Shown here: piece by piece, positions 48,641 to 59,573 of the stretch
Layout: each line of letters begins with the position of its first letter
How positions within the stretch are numbered: the first letter of the stretch is position 1
Assembly: GCA_961205875.1 (NCBI GenBank)
Contig: OY540812.1
Location: forward strand, 35,287,098-35,351,097
Length of the DNA: 64,000 nucleotides
Direction: 5' to 3'
Source: Sialis fuliginosa
Taxonomy: Eukaryota > Arthropoda > Insecta > Megaloptera > Sialidae
The notes under the pieces: model-generated
Told to the model about the DNA's origin: nothing
Databases searched by the model: none
Seen by the model: only the letters and a program-made list of their open reading frames with translations
Translations under genes and position numbers: made by a program

Positions 48641-51130
48641 CCCACCTCTTCGAAAAACATTTTATAAACGTAACTGTCAAATGTACTGCATGAATACATT
48701 TAAAAAATTGGAGGGGCTAATATTTCTGAAACAATGTTTTATGTTTTTATTTAAATTAAATATTTAGAATTTAAGGAAATTACCATTTTTGATTTATTTT
48801 GTTTTGCTTCGAGGTTTTACATATTTACATATTTACATATTTAGGGCTACAGTATTATTAAAAAAATCAGAACAAGTCTTATTTTTACACCATAACAATT
48901 GGTTTTAAAAGATCTTTGATATACAGGGAGAGTCATATCAGGTGGAACAAACTTGAACAGTTTATTAAGAAAAAATTTCAAGTAAAAAAGTTCATATAAA
49001 CATGTGTCCGGAAATTCTTTGTGATGGAGCTACAGAATCTCAAAGATTTTGTTTCAAATTAGTTTTTATTTAGTTTTTATTTATTATTTTGAGAACCCAT
49101 TGTGATATAGTACTTAAATTTGACATCCTCTTTAATATTATACGTGTTATCGATTTCCAGTATCAACCAATGATTATTGAAAATCATCACTAAACCGGAA
49201 ACGGATGTTTACAAATGTCAATTTTTGAATTTTTCGAATTGTTTTTGAAACGGTGCGCAGTAGAAAAAATGATTTAGATTAAAGTTATAGAAAATGCTCT
49301 TATCTATAATTTATGTTCTGTTCATTTTTCCCCCGAAAAAAATTTTTTAGGAAATAATCGATTTTATTTAATTTTTTAATTTTTTGCATTATTTTTTAAA
49401 CGCTACGTATTAGAAAAAAATGTTTTAGATACAAGCTATAGAGAATATTTTTATCTATAATTTATGCTCTTTTCTTTTTTTTTGTATCTTTTTTGAATTA
49501 ACCAAAAAATAATAATTTTAGTTTTTATTTAAAATTAATTTTAAAAATATGTTTGAATATTCCAGTTACCTACGAAATTAAAAGCATTTTTTCTTACAAC
49601 TTAATATTAAATATATAAAACGTGTTGAACTGTTGAAATATCAAACAAATAAGAAACCATTGACAAAACAACATTTTTTTTAAACAGGAAAACTAATTTA
49701 ACGAATTATAATAAAAACGTTTGAAATAAAATCACAGAATAGAATTAAAATATATCTGGAACATTAACAAAAACAACAATTAATGTAATGTAGTTAATTA
49801 TATTCAATTTCTTAGCAGTAAGTGTTAACTTATGTAATTTTTTCATGATACATCATGATGTATAAAAAAGTCTTGTGCCGACCAGGGCAGTTTATTTTTC
49901 TAAAAAAATCAGTTTTTCTCCATGTGGCCGTCCAACGCCCCTTCTGAACTGGATCCCAGAGCAGTCGCTCAGCCTTCCTCCCTAAAACCAGCATTGCTGT
50001 TATACATTAACAAAATAAGCATCGAATTTTAATAAATATAAAAATTTTAATTCGAGTGATTGTTGTAGTTTTCCATGGCAATTGTGATTTGTTACGAGTT
50101 GTTTTATTATCGAAAATACGAAAAGCTTTATGATCATTTTTTAAAGAAAAATTGTTCTACGATTTCAAAATTTTCTTTATAAAAAAATTTTTTTTTATAA
50201 TACGTGTTTAATACTAAACCGATTATAAAATTTATAACTGTGAAGTTCTCAAAATATTAAATAAAAACTAATTTTAGATAAAATATTTGAGTCTGTAAAC
50301 CTCTCGCGAATAATTTCCAGACACATGTTTATGAACTTTTTTTCATGAAATATTTTTCTCGATCAACTGTTCAAATTTGTTCTACCTGATATGACCCTGT
50401 ATAATTAAACAGTTCAATGTCCGTAATATAATGACATTTTTGTTAATATATCATTATGCTTATTTTTTTAAGGTCAATTAATGTTATAATTACAGTCATA
50501 CTTTTGCTGCACAAAATGATTAAAAAACGGCATTTGTGTTATGAAATGATTGTTTTCATTTAATTTTTTTTACTAGAGTTGAATTTTCATATTAATTAGC
50601 AAAATATAAAGTATATAAATTAATTATTATATTATATTATTGTCAATATTATATAAAAAATAGGGTTGTAAAAAAAATATTGTGTGCACCTCGGGTGTAA
50701 AATGCGTTTTTCGCACTCGTGTGATTGTTAGTCTCGGTTGGCGCCTCGACTAACAAACATTCACACTCGTGCGAAAAACTATCATTTTACACCCTAGATA
50801 CACAAATAACTATTTTATTAATTTAATGCAATTCATATGAATGAAAGGAAAAAAATTATCGGAATGTGGACAATTTATTGAATATTATTTTTGCATTCGT
50901 CGGTAGTTTATTACAATAATCAAAACGTCAAATATCACAGATTTGATATTTAGTATTGGAATCAAGGTAAACACCACCCAGAAATGTTTTGAATACAATT
51001 TTACGAGTCAACTACTGTTCATTTTAGGAGTAAATTGCACATCTTCAATCAGGTTTTTACTTTTTATATACATTCATGAAATATACTGTATAGCAAGGCC
51101 ATCTTTGGCTTATATTGTGTATTAAATAAA
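48641..51130. repeat. Upstream region of gene C, paralogous to 23.6-29.2 kb
   Basis: Follows the gene B upstream region closely: foldback 48924-50399, then the sections around 50520 and 50943 matching 28700 and 29100. It lacks the insertions 26671-28594 and 29241-29799, giving clean empty sites for both. Confidence 0.75.
48924..50399. mobile_element. TACAGGGAGAGTCA foldback, uninterrupted copy
   Basis: CAGGGAGAGTCATATCAGGT at the left, ACCTGATATGACCCTG at the right, TA flanks. Orthologous to 24699-28602. Confidence 0.78.
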
Positions 51131-51563
51131 TAAAATATGTCTTTTTTTATTAATACAATAGTTAATTAATGCTACGTTAGCTTAAAGTAAATTTTCAGTT
51201 ATTTTAAAATCTTATTGTTGATTGTCATAGCCATCTTTGGATCATATTATAATGTATTAAATAAATAAAAAATACTTTTTGATCATTTTTTGAGATATTT
51301 TGAAAAGTAAGTGCATTAAGTTGCATATCATTGAAAAGGTAATAAAATCTTCTGTTCAAAAATTACAAAAATTCATATTGCTCCTATTTAAGAAAACATA
51401 AGTTAGTCTCATATCTCAAAAACTACGAGATTTCTGAAAATTAAAAAAATATTTCTAAATAGACAATACTAAACCTTACAGCATTTATTTGAAACATTTT
51501 CTAAAATTTCAAGTCGCTTAAGAAATATTCACAATGGAAAAATACGGACTAAAATGGTTTTTG

Positions 51564-54305
51564 ATGTATATAAAGTTAGCAGGGTACTTTTAGCAGGACC
51601 AAAAAAAAAGTATTTGTCATTTTGTCACTTTTTTGTCGCTATTTTGTCCCGCCAGAATTAATTTTGTACCTTGAGCCGTTTTCAAAAAACTAAGACCCTG
51701 CTAACTTTAATCTAAAGTTAGCAGGGTTCGCGATATCTCAGCCACTATTAAAGCTAGAGTACAAATTTTTGTGTCCGAATTTGTTACTTGGGCAGTTCTT
51801 TCGGCTTCCATTTTTTTTTTTTGCGTAAGAAATGTAAGTACCTACATGAAGGTTATAGCCAATGCATCCAGTACACATTTATGAGTTAATTCTGATGATA
51901 ATTAGTGACTAATTACAACTAAACTAAAATTGAAGAATATTCTATCTATTTTACATAAAAACTCCATAAAAATAATATGATTCCGGAAACAAATTATTTC
52001 AGGATCTCGACTATTTAAATAAGGTCTAAAAAAGACAATAACACTCATTTGAGTAGGGTCTGCTGAGAGTAACAAATTAAAAGTTCGTTTTAATATTTAA
52101 AATTGACGAATTTTCTATCTATTTAACATAAAACCTCCATAAAAATAATATGATTCCGGAAACAAATTATTTCAGGCTCTCGACTATTGAAATAAGGTCT
52201 AAAAAAGACAATGACACTCATTTGTGTAGGGTCTGCTGAGAGTAACAAATTAAAAGTTCGAATTAATATTTAAAATTGACGAATATTCTATCTATTTTTC
52301 AAATAAACCTACAAAAAAATAATATGATTCTGGAAACAAATTATTTCAGGCTCTCGACTATTTAAATAAAGTCTAAAAAAGACAATGACACTCATTTGAG
52401 TAGGGTCTGCTGAGAATAACAAATTAAAAGTTCGTTTTAATATTTAAAATTGACGAAAATTCTATCTATTTTACATAAAACCTCCATAAAAATAATATGA
52501 TTCAAGAAACAAATTATTTAAGGCTCTCAACTATTAAAATAAGGTCTTAAAAAAGACAATGACACTCATTTGATTAGGGTCTGCTGAGAGTAACAAATTA
52601 AAAGTTCGAAGTAATATTTAAAATTGACGAATATTCTATCAATTTTTCATATAAACCTACAAAAAAATAATATGATTCCGGAAACAAATTATTTAAGGCT
52701 CTCGACTATTGAAACAAGGTCTAAAAAAGACAATGACACTCATTTGAGTAGGGTCTGCTGTGAGTAACAAACTAAAAGTTCGTTTTAATATTTAAAATTG
52801 ACGAATATTCTATCTATTTTTCATATAATCCTACAAAAAAATAATATGATTCTGGAAACAAATTATTTAAGGCTCTCAATTATTTAAATAAGGTCTAAAA
52901 AAGACAATGACACTCATTTAAGTAGGGTCTGCTGAGAGAAACAAATTAAAAGATCGTTTAAATATTTAAAATTGAAGAATATTCTATCTATTCTACATAA
53001 AACCTCCATAAAAATATTATGATGTCTAATGTCTTTTTTAGACCTTATTTAAATAGTTGAGAGCCTTATAAAAATTTGTTTCCGAACTTTTAATTTGTTA
53101 CTCTCAGCAGACCCTAATCAAATGAGTGTCATTGTCTTTTTTAAGACCTTATTTTAATAGTTGAGAGCCTTAAATAATTTGTTTCCTGAATCATATTATT
53201 TTTATGGAGGTTTTATGTTAAATAGATAGAATTTTCGTCAATTTTAAATATTAAAACGAACTTTTAATTTGTAACTCTCAGCAGACCTTACACAAATGAG
53301 TGTCAATGTCTTTTTTATACCTTATTTCAATAGTCGAGAGCCTTAAATAATTTGTTTCCTGAATCATATTATTTTTATGGAGGTTTTATGTAAAATAGAT
53401 AGAATATTCGTCAATTTTAAATATTAAAACGAACTTTTAATTTGTTACTCTCAGCAGACCCTAATCAAATGAGTGTCATTGTCTTTTTTGGACCTTATTT
53501 AAATAGTCGAGAGCCTTAAATAAATTGTTTCCAGAATCATATTATTTTTTTGTAGGTTTATTTGAAAAATAGATAGAATATTCGTCAATTTTAAATATTA
53601 ATTCGAACTTTTAATTTGTTACTCTCAGCAGACCCTACACAAATGAGTGTCATTGACTTTTTTAGACCTTATTTCAATAGTCGAGAGCCTGAAATAATTT
53701 GTTTCCGGAATCATATTATTTTTATGGAGGTTTTATGTTAAATAGATAGAAAATTCGTCAATTTTAAATAGTAAAACGAACTTTTAATTTGTAACTCTCA
53801 GCAGACCCTACTCAAATGAGTGTCATTGTCTTTTTTAGACTTTATTTAAATAGTCGAGAGCCTGAAATAATTTGTTTCCGGAATTATATTATTTTTATGG
53901 AGTTTTTATGTAAAATAGATAGAATATTCTTCAATTTTAGTTTAGTTGTAATTAGTCACTAATTATCATCAGAATTAACTCATAAATGTGTACTGGATGC
54001 ATTGGCTATAACCTTCATGTACTTACATTTCTAACGCAAAAAAAAAAAAAAAAAAAAATGGGAGCCGAAAGAACTGCCCAAGTAAGAAATTCGGACACAA
54101 AAATTTTTTCTCTAGCTTTAATAGTGGCTGAGATATCGCGAACCCTGCTAACTTTAGATTAAAGTTAGCAGGGTCTCAGTTTTTTTAAAACGGCTCAAGG
54201 TACAAAATTAATTCTGGCGGGACAAAATAGCGACAAAAAAGTGACAAAATGACAAATACTTTTTTTTTGATCCTGCTAAAAGTACCCTGCTAACTTTATA
54301 TACAT
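51564..54305. mobile_element. Foldback (FB)-like element, 2742 bp, tandem-repeat arms
   Basis: Inverted ends ATGTATATAAAGTTAGCAGG, with a perfect 9-bp duplication TGGTTTTTG (51555-51563, 54306-54314). Each arm has a unique outer ~370 bp and then tandem copies of a ~175-bp unit (word GGTCTAAAAAAGACAATGAC), about six on the left and five on the right, meeting near 53030. Long inverted arms made of direct repeats plus a 9-bp duplication is the layout of Drosophila FB elements. No coding frame. Confidence 0.85.
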
Positions 54306-55010
54306 TGGTTTTTGGCTAATATCTAGTAGACTATGAAATTTTTGTGAAATGTAAATACACCATTGAACTGTCCCCTTTTAAAGGTAAGTTTTCTCTCATT
54401 TAACCCAATCTCTATCTCTTATAGTTTCCGAGATCCCCATACTGTTCCTTGTTATTTAGACACCCTGTATATTCATTAATTTGCAGATGTTTGAAAATAA
54501 AAAAATTATAAAAGATGTAAGTATTTAATTATGAAACCATTTTAATAATTAATATTCTTTATAAAAAGTAGTTTTGCAAATAGATTATTACCGAATTTTA
54601 TGTTTGGATAATTATTTAACTACAATTAATTTCAATAGGCACTAATTCATTTTTCAGATTCCAAAAGCTTCCACATACTGTCTAGTGCCTGCTATTAAGT
54701 ACAAAATAGGATTCTGATTAATTATCTGTAAGAGATATTTTAGAGAAATAATTTAGCACTGTATAAACCCGTAGAATGAAATATCAGAACATCCCTAATT
54801 TATATGAAATACAGTTGACTCTCGATAATTTGAAACTCAAGGAACCAGAGAAAAAGTTCAAATTACCGAGAGTTCAAAATAATAAGAGTTCAAATAACCA
54901 AGAGGAAGTTAGGAAAAAATTCAAATAAACAAGAGTTTGACTAAAAGTACGTACATATGTACAACGTGGTCTTTATTTAAAAAGTAATACATACATATAC
55001 TAAGTACTTA

Positions 55011-55111
55011 CAGTGTATTCCAAGTTGATTAAGCCTGTCAAAGGTTACTACAACACTTCTAATTGTCCCCATGTTAAATTTCCTATGGCTTAATCAACTT
55101 GGAATACACTG
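55011..55111. mobile_element. 101-bp hairpin element
   Basis: Inverted ends CAGTGTATTCCAAGTTGATT, TA on both sides. Nearly one third of its length in each arm. Confidence 0.8.
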
Positions 55112-55336
55112 TATATGGTTCAATTGGTACATATACTTATGAAAAATAATAAAATGAAAATATTAAAGCTACATAAATGTTATTTGTGTATCTAGGATTT
55201 AAAGTAGCTGTTTTTCGCACAAGTGGGAATGTTTGTTAGTCGAGGCGCTAACCGAGACTAACAATCACACGAGTGCGAAAAACGTATTTTACACCCGAGG
55301 TGCACACAATATTTTTTTACAACCCTATTTATTATA

Positions 55337-56165
55337 CAGTGCGTTCACGATGAAAGGAACAAATTCGTTTAAAATTCAGGTAAATATTTTGTGAAAAAAC
55401 GCTCGGACCCGTCGATTAGTATATTTATTTGCGGATTTTTTGACATAAGAAAATTGTATACAGGATGTCTCAGAAAAAACATATGCAGTCATCATTGATT
55501 TTTTAAAATGGAACACCCTATATATTATGCCATTTTTAGATTGTACGCTAAATTCTGAACACTTTTTGTACACATACCATATCTCTAAAATCAGTGGTTT
55601 TCGGAATAATGACGTTTGAAAATTGACATTTTTAAATACACACAAGTCAAATAAAATGTTTAAATTGAACAAAAACACCTTGAACATTTTTTAAAAGCCA
55701 TCAAAAACATCCTGGTATGCCAAAAAAAAACATTGAACTTTTTTTTTCCTTTTTTTTCTTGTTTTTTTTTCTTTTTTTTTCAATACCAGGTTATTTTTTT
55801 TGGCTTTTAAAAAAATGTTCAGAGTGTTTTTGTTCAATTTAAACATTTTATTTGACTTGTGTGTATTTCAAAATGTCAATTTTCAAACGTCATAATTCCG
55901 AAAACCGCTGATTTTAGAGATATAATATGCTGTACAAAAAGTGTTCAGAATTTGTCGCACAATTCAAAAATGGTATAATGTACAGGGTGTTCCATTTAAA
56001 AAATCAATGATGACTGCATATGTTTTTCCTGAGACATCTTGTATACAATTTTCTTATGTCAAAAAATCCGCAACTAAAAATACTAATCGACGGGTTCGAG
56101 CGTTTTTTCACAAAATAGTTACCTGAATTTTAAACGAATTTGTTCCTTTCATCGTGAACGCACGG
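55337..56165. mobile_element. TA-flanked palindromic element, 829 bp
   Basis: CAGTGCGTTCACGATGAAAG at the left, inverted at the right, TA flanks. The centre (about 55735-55800) is a long T-rich loop. The related frames on both strands (KKSMMTAYVFSETSC / KKSMMTAYVFPETSC) are the two arms of the palindrome. The site is empty near 31910. Confidence 0.84.
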
Positions 56166-56393
56166 TATAATATTAACAATAATATAATATAATAATTAAT
56201 TTATATACTTTTTACTATGCTATATTAATATTAAAAATCAACTCAAGTAAGCTTTGGGCAACATTTTTGAAAGTTCTATTTTCATTAAAATGCGTTTCTT
56301 AATTTGTTAGTGTTTAATATAAGATGGATAAGAGATATCAGAAGCTGCAAATTCTGTAATTTTAAATTTACTATTTGCAAAATCTAAATTGAA

Positions 56394-57895
56394 ATAGTGT
56401 GTGGAAGTTCGATAGCTCGTAGACCATAAAAGAGAAAAAAATCTTTCTAATGCAGATGTAAACTATGAGTTAATGCACATACATAGAAATTATTTTCAAA
56501 TATACAGGGTGCTACAAAAAAGTGTGGCATGCTTAAGGTAATTTTTTTTAAATGGAATGCCCCGAATATTTTTGCATATTTAACACTTCTCTTGGGATGT
56601 TTATTCATATCGAAAATATTAGCCCCATCTGATGTCCGGTTTCACCGTAATAGTATTTTTTTCAAAAAAATTGATGTTTACATTACTCCACTTAAAAATT
56701 CACCACTTCCGCGTCAGCATCTTTGAAGACGAAATTAAATATGGACCTTATTGTAGGAGGTTGGTGGGTGCTTTTGTTAAAATATCTTAGAACCACCATG
56801 TACAGGGTGTTCAAAATTAATTTTCAAATTTTGAGAACTTCGAAGTTATTTTTCTCAACTATTTCAAATGGAACACCCTATATATTTTTTAACGATGTTA
56901 TGTAGAATTACATATCGAACATTTTTTGTTGTACATCCTTATGGTTATTTGTAACCATTTTTGATTTATTGAGCAAAAAGTACAAAAATCAACAATATTT
57001 ACTAAAAAAAATGAATTTTTTTAAAAATAAAATAAAACACCATGTACAGGATGTTCATGTTGCCCATTAAAACAGCATGAATTTTTTTCAGTTAGCAAAC
57101 AGATGCTTTATTATTTTATCAAACACAAATGACCAAAATAATTTACAACCATATAAATTCACTAATACGCAGTGTGAAATCGCGACAGAAACATAAAATG
57201 CTGTTTTTATGGGCAACATGAACACTCTGTACATGTTGTTTTATTTTATTTGAAAAAAAATCATTTTTTTAAGTAAATATTGTTGAATTTTGTTCTTTTT
57301 GCTCAATAAATCAAAAATGGTAACAAATAACCATAAAGATGTACAAACAAAAAATGTTCGTTATGTAGTTTTACATAACATCGTTAAAAAATATATAGGG
57401 TGTTCCATTTGAAATAGTTGAGAAAAATAACTTCGAAGTTCTCAAAATTTGAAAATTAATTTTGAACACCCTGTACATGGTGGTTCTAAGATATTTTAAC
57501 AAAAGCACCCACCAACCTCCTACAATAAGGTCCATATTTAATTTCGTCTTCAAAGATGCTGACGCGGAAGTGGTGAATTTTTAGGGTGGAGTAATGTTAA
57601 CATCAATTTTTTTGAAAAAAATACTATTACGGTGAAACCGGACATCAGATGGGGCTAATATTTTCGATATGAATAAACATCCCAAGAGAAGTGTTAAATA
57701 TGCAAAAATATTCGGGGCATTCCATTTAAAAAAAATTACCTTAAGCATGCCACACTTTTTTGTAGCACCCTGTATATTTGAAAATAATTTCTATGTATGT
57801 GCATTAACTCATAGTTTACATCTGCATTAGAAATATTTTTTTATCTTTTATGGTCTACGAGCTATCGAACTTCCACACACTATTGCCCCACCCTG
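56394..57895. mobile_element. Long near-perfect palindrome with nested TACAGGGTGCTAC unit
   Basis: Outer arms ATAGTGTGTGGAAGTTC at 56394 and inverted to 57883; inner unit 56505-57772 with CAGGGTGCTACAAAAAAGTG ends. The 60-residue frames at 56723-56905 (+) and 57371-57553 (-) are identical, showing how alike the arms are. The right tip ends TGCCCCACCCTG; the left tip is missing. Confidence 0.8.
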
Positions 57896-58382
57896 TATAT
57901 ACATATATGTATATATGAAAATTACACATAATACCATGAATTGTGCCAAAAAAAACCTTAAGGTATTGTTTATAATTTATTTCATTTTATTAATAAATTT
58001 TTTTATTACAATAAATAATATAGTGCTTAAATTTTTATAATTTGTTTTACAATAGTATTTATAAAATTCATTTTATAATGTTATTTATAATTATTGAGAG
58101 ATTAAAATCATCGAGTATCAAATTATCGAGAATCGACTGTATTTATATTTGAACAATGTTTGTAATAAAATAATGTAATTTGAATAAAGATTTGAACTGA
58201 TTTTGTGTTTTATTAATCGTTAAAACATGTGGATTATTATAAGTTAATAAAATATAAATAAAGAACCATATGGTAGAAGGTATCACAGTTCAAATATACG
58301 TAAGCTGTTTTGTGATTGGTGGATACATTGGTCTGTATCCTGCTTTCTGATTGATGCACTCCGAACTATCATCGAGTAGTTA

Positions 58383-58832
58383 CCCGGGAAAAAATTTCAC
58401 GATCTACGACGATCTGCAAAGATTTACAACGATCTACAAAGATCAACAACGATCTGCAAAGATTTACAACGATCTGCAAAGATCTACAACGATCTATAAA
58501 GATCACGGTCTGCAAAGATCTGCAACGATCTACAAAGATCAACAGCGATCTACAAAGATTTGCAACGACCTACAACGATCTACAACTATCTGCAAAGATC
58601 TACAACGATCTATTAAGATCACGATCTGCAAAGATCTATAACGATCTGCAAAGATCTACAACTACCTGCAAAGACCTACAACGATCTGCAAAGATCACGA
58701 TCTACAAAGATCTACAGATATCTACAACTATCTGCAAAGACCTACAACGATCTACAAAGATCTACAAAGATCTGATTTGTTCCAAAATGAAGATCAACCG
58801 AGATCACTTCAGATCTGAAATTTTTTCCCGGG
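58383..58832. mobile_element. CCCGGG element with a GATCTACAAA minisatellite
   Basis: Ends CCCGGGAAAAAATTTCA / TGAAATTTTTTCCCGGG, TA on both sides. The B-C block near 33746 has the empty site GTAGTTACACAAAA. The interior is some 20 diverged copies of a ~17-bp unit, CAACGATCTACAAAGAT. The right end of another copy lies at about 9750-9819. Confidence 0.82.
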
Positions 58833-59308
58833 TACAAAAAAATAATGATGAGTATCGCTTCCATAGACACAGAGAATTAACTGCGCATCTGACTTGAAAA
58901 CAGAGCCGTGACAAAAGAAAGATGTTTAGGATATACTTGTCCTTTTTTAAACAGCAGTGTCTATTTTATTCTTATTAGAAAAAGAGATAGATATATCCCA
59001 AACGCCACTGCATTTCTCTCACTGATTTGGAGAAATGTTACACCATTATGTTAATACAGAACGCTCAGTTCTGTATATTTATTGTTCTGTGATATACTCT
59101 ACTACTTACTATCCTAATATTACATTAGATTATATTAGATAATATTACATTTAGATCTTTATATTTTATTGATTTTAGAAAAATCAAAAATCCACAAATA
59201 GGTACTTAAAAAGGCACCTAAAAACGAATACACTTTCATCTTCAAAAATATATTAAACCTTTTGATATTTTTATTATTTGATATTCCATTTAATAAAAGT
59301 ATGCATGA

Positions 59309-59573
59309 TTATTTTGTATATTTGTCAACATATGGATGGTTTTTAATATATTCCAAGGCTCTCTGGATCGCTTCTGGTATTGGAGGAGGCGTAGGCAAAT
59401 GAGCTCCTTGAGGTTGAAAACCGTTTTCATTAGCTATGTAACTTAATTCTATGAGCGTGCCATCTGGTGCAGTATAGCTATACGAGCCTGATACTTCTAG
59501 CACCGACTTGTCTGGACCTAACTGACGAATATCGCCTTGTTCTTGAACCGATATTCCATTATCCGATTCGAAA
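59309..59573 (-). CDS. Gene D exon 3: RR-1 domain and stop
   Basis: 265 bp, acceptor ACAG above 59573, stop at 59311-59309. Protein identical to exon 3 of A and C. Confidence 0.92.

Larger units (their letters stand above)
54812..58139. mobile_element. pogo/Tigger-like element, gutted by nested insertions
   Basis: Ends CAGTTGACTCTCGATAATTT / AAATTATCGAGAATCGACTG, TA on both sides (54810-54811, 58140-58141). The ends match the pogo/Tigger look. Interior holds 55011-55111, 55337-56165 and 56394-57895. No transposase remains. Relic relatives at about 31500 (left part) and 33490-33508 (right end). Confidence 0.72.

Noticed and set aside
55376..56126. Related 103- and 61-residue frames on opposite strands
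   Set aside because: Arms of the TA-flanked palindrome 55337-56165.
56723..57553. Identical 60-residue frames MKTKLNMDLIVGG on opposite strands
   Set aside because: Arms of a near-perfect palindrome; no start context, domain or splice support.
58351..58641. Frame of 96 residues rich in QRSTTIYKDL
   Set aside because: It is the translation of the 17-bp minisatellite inside the CCCGGG element and crosses the element's end.
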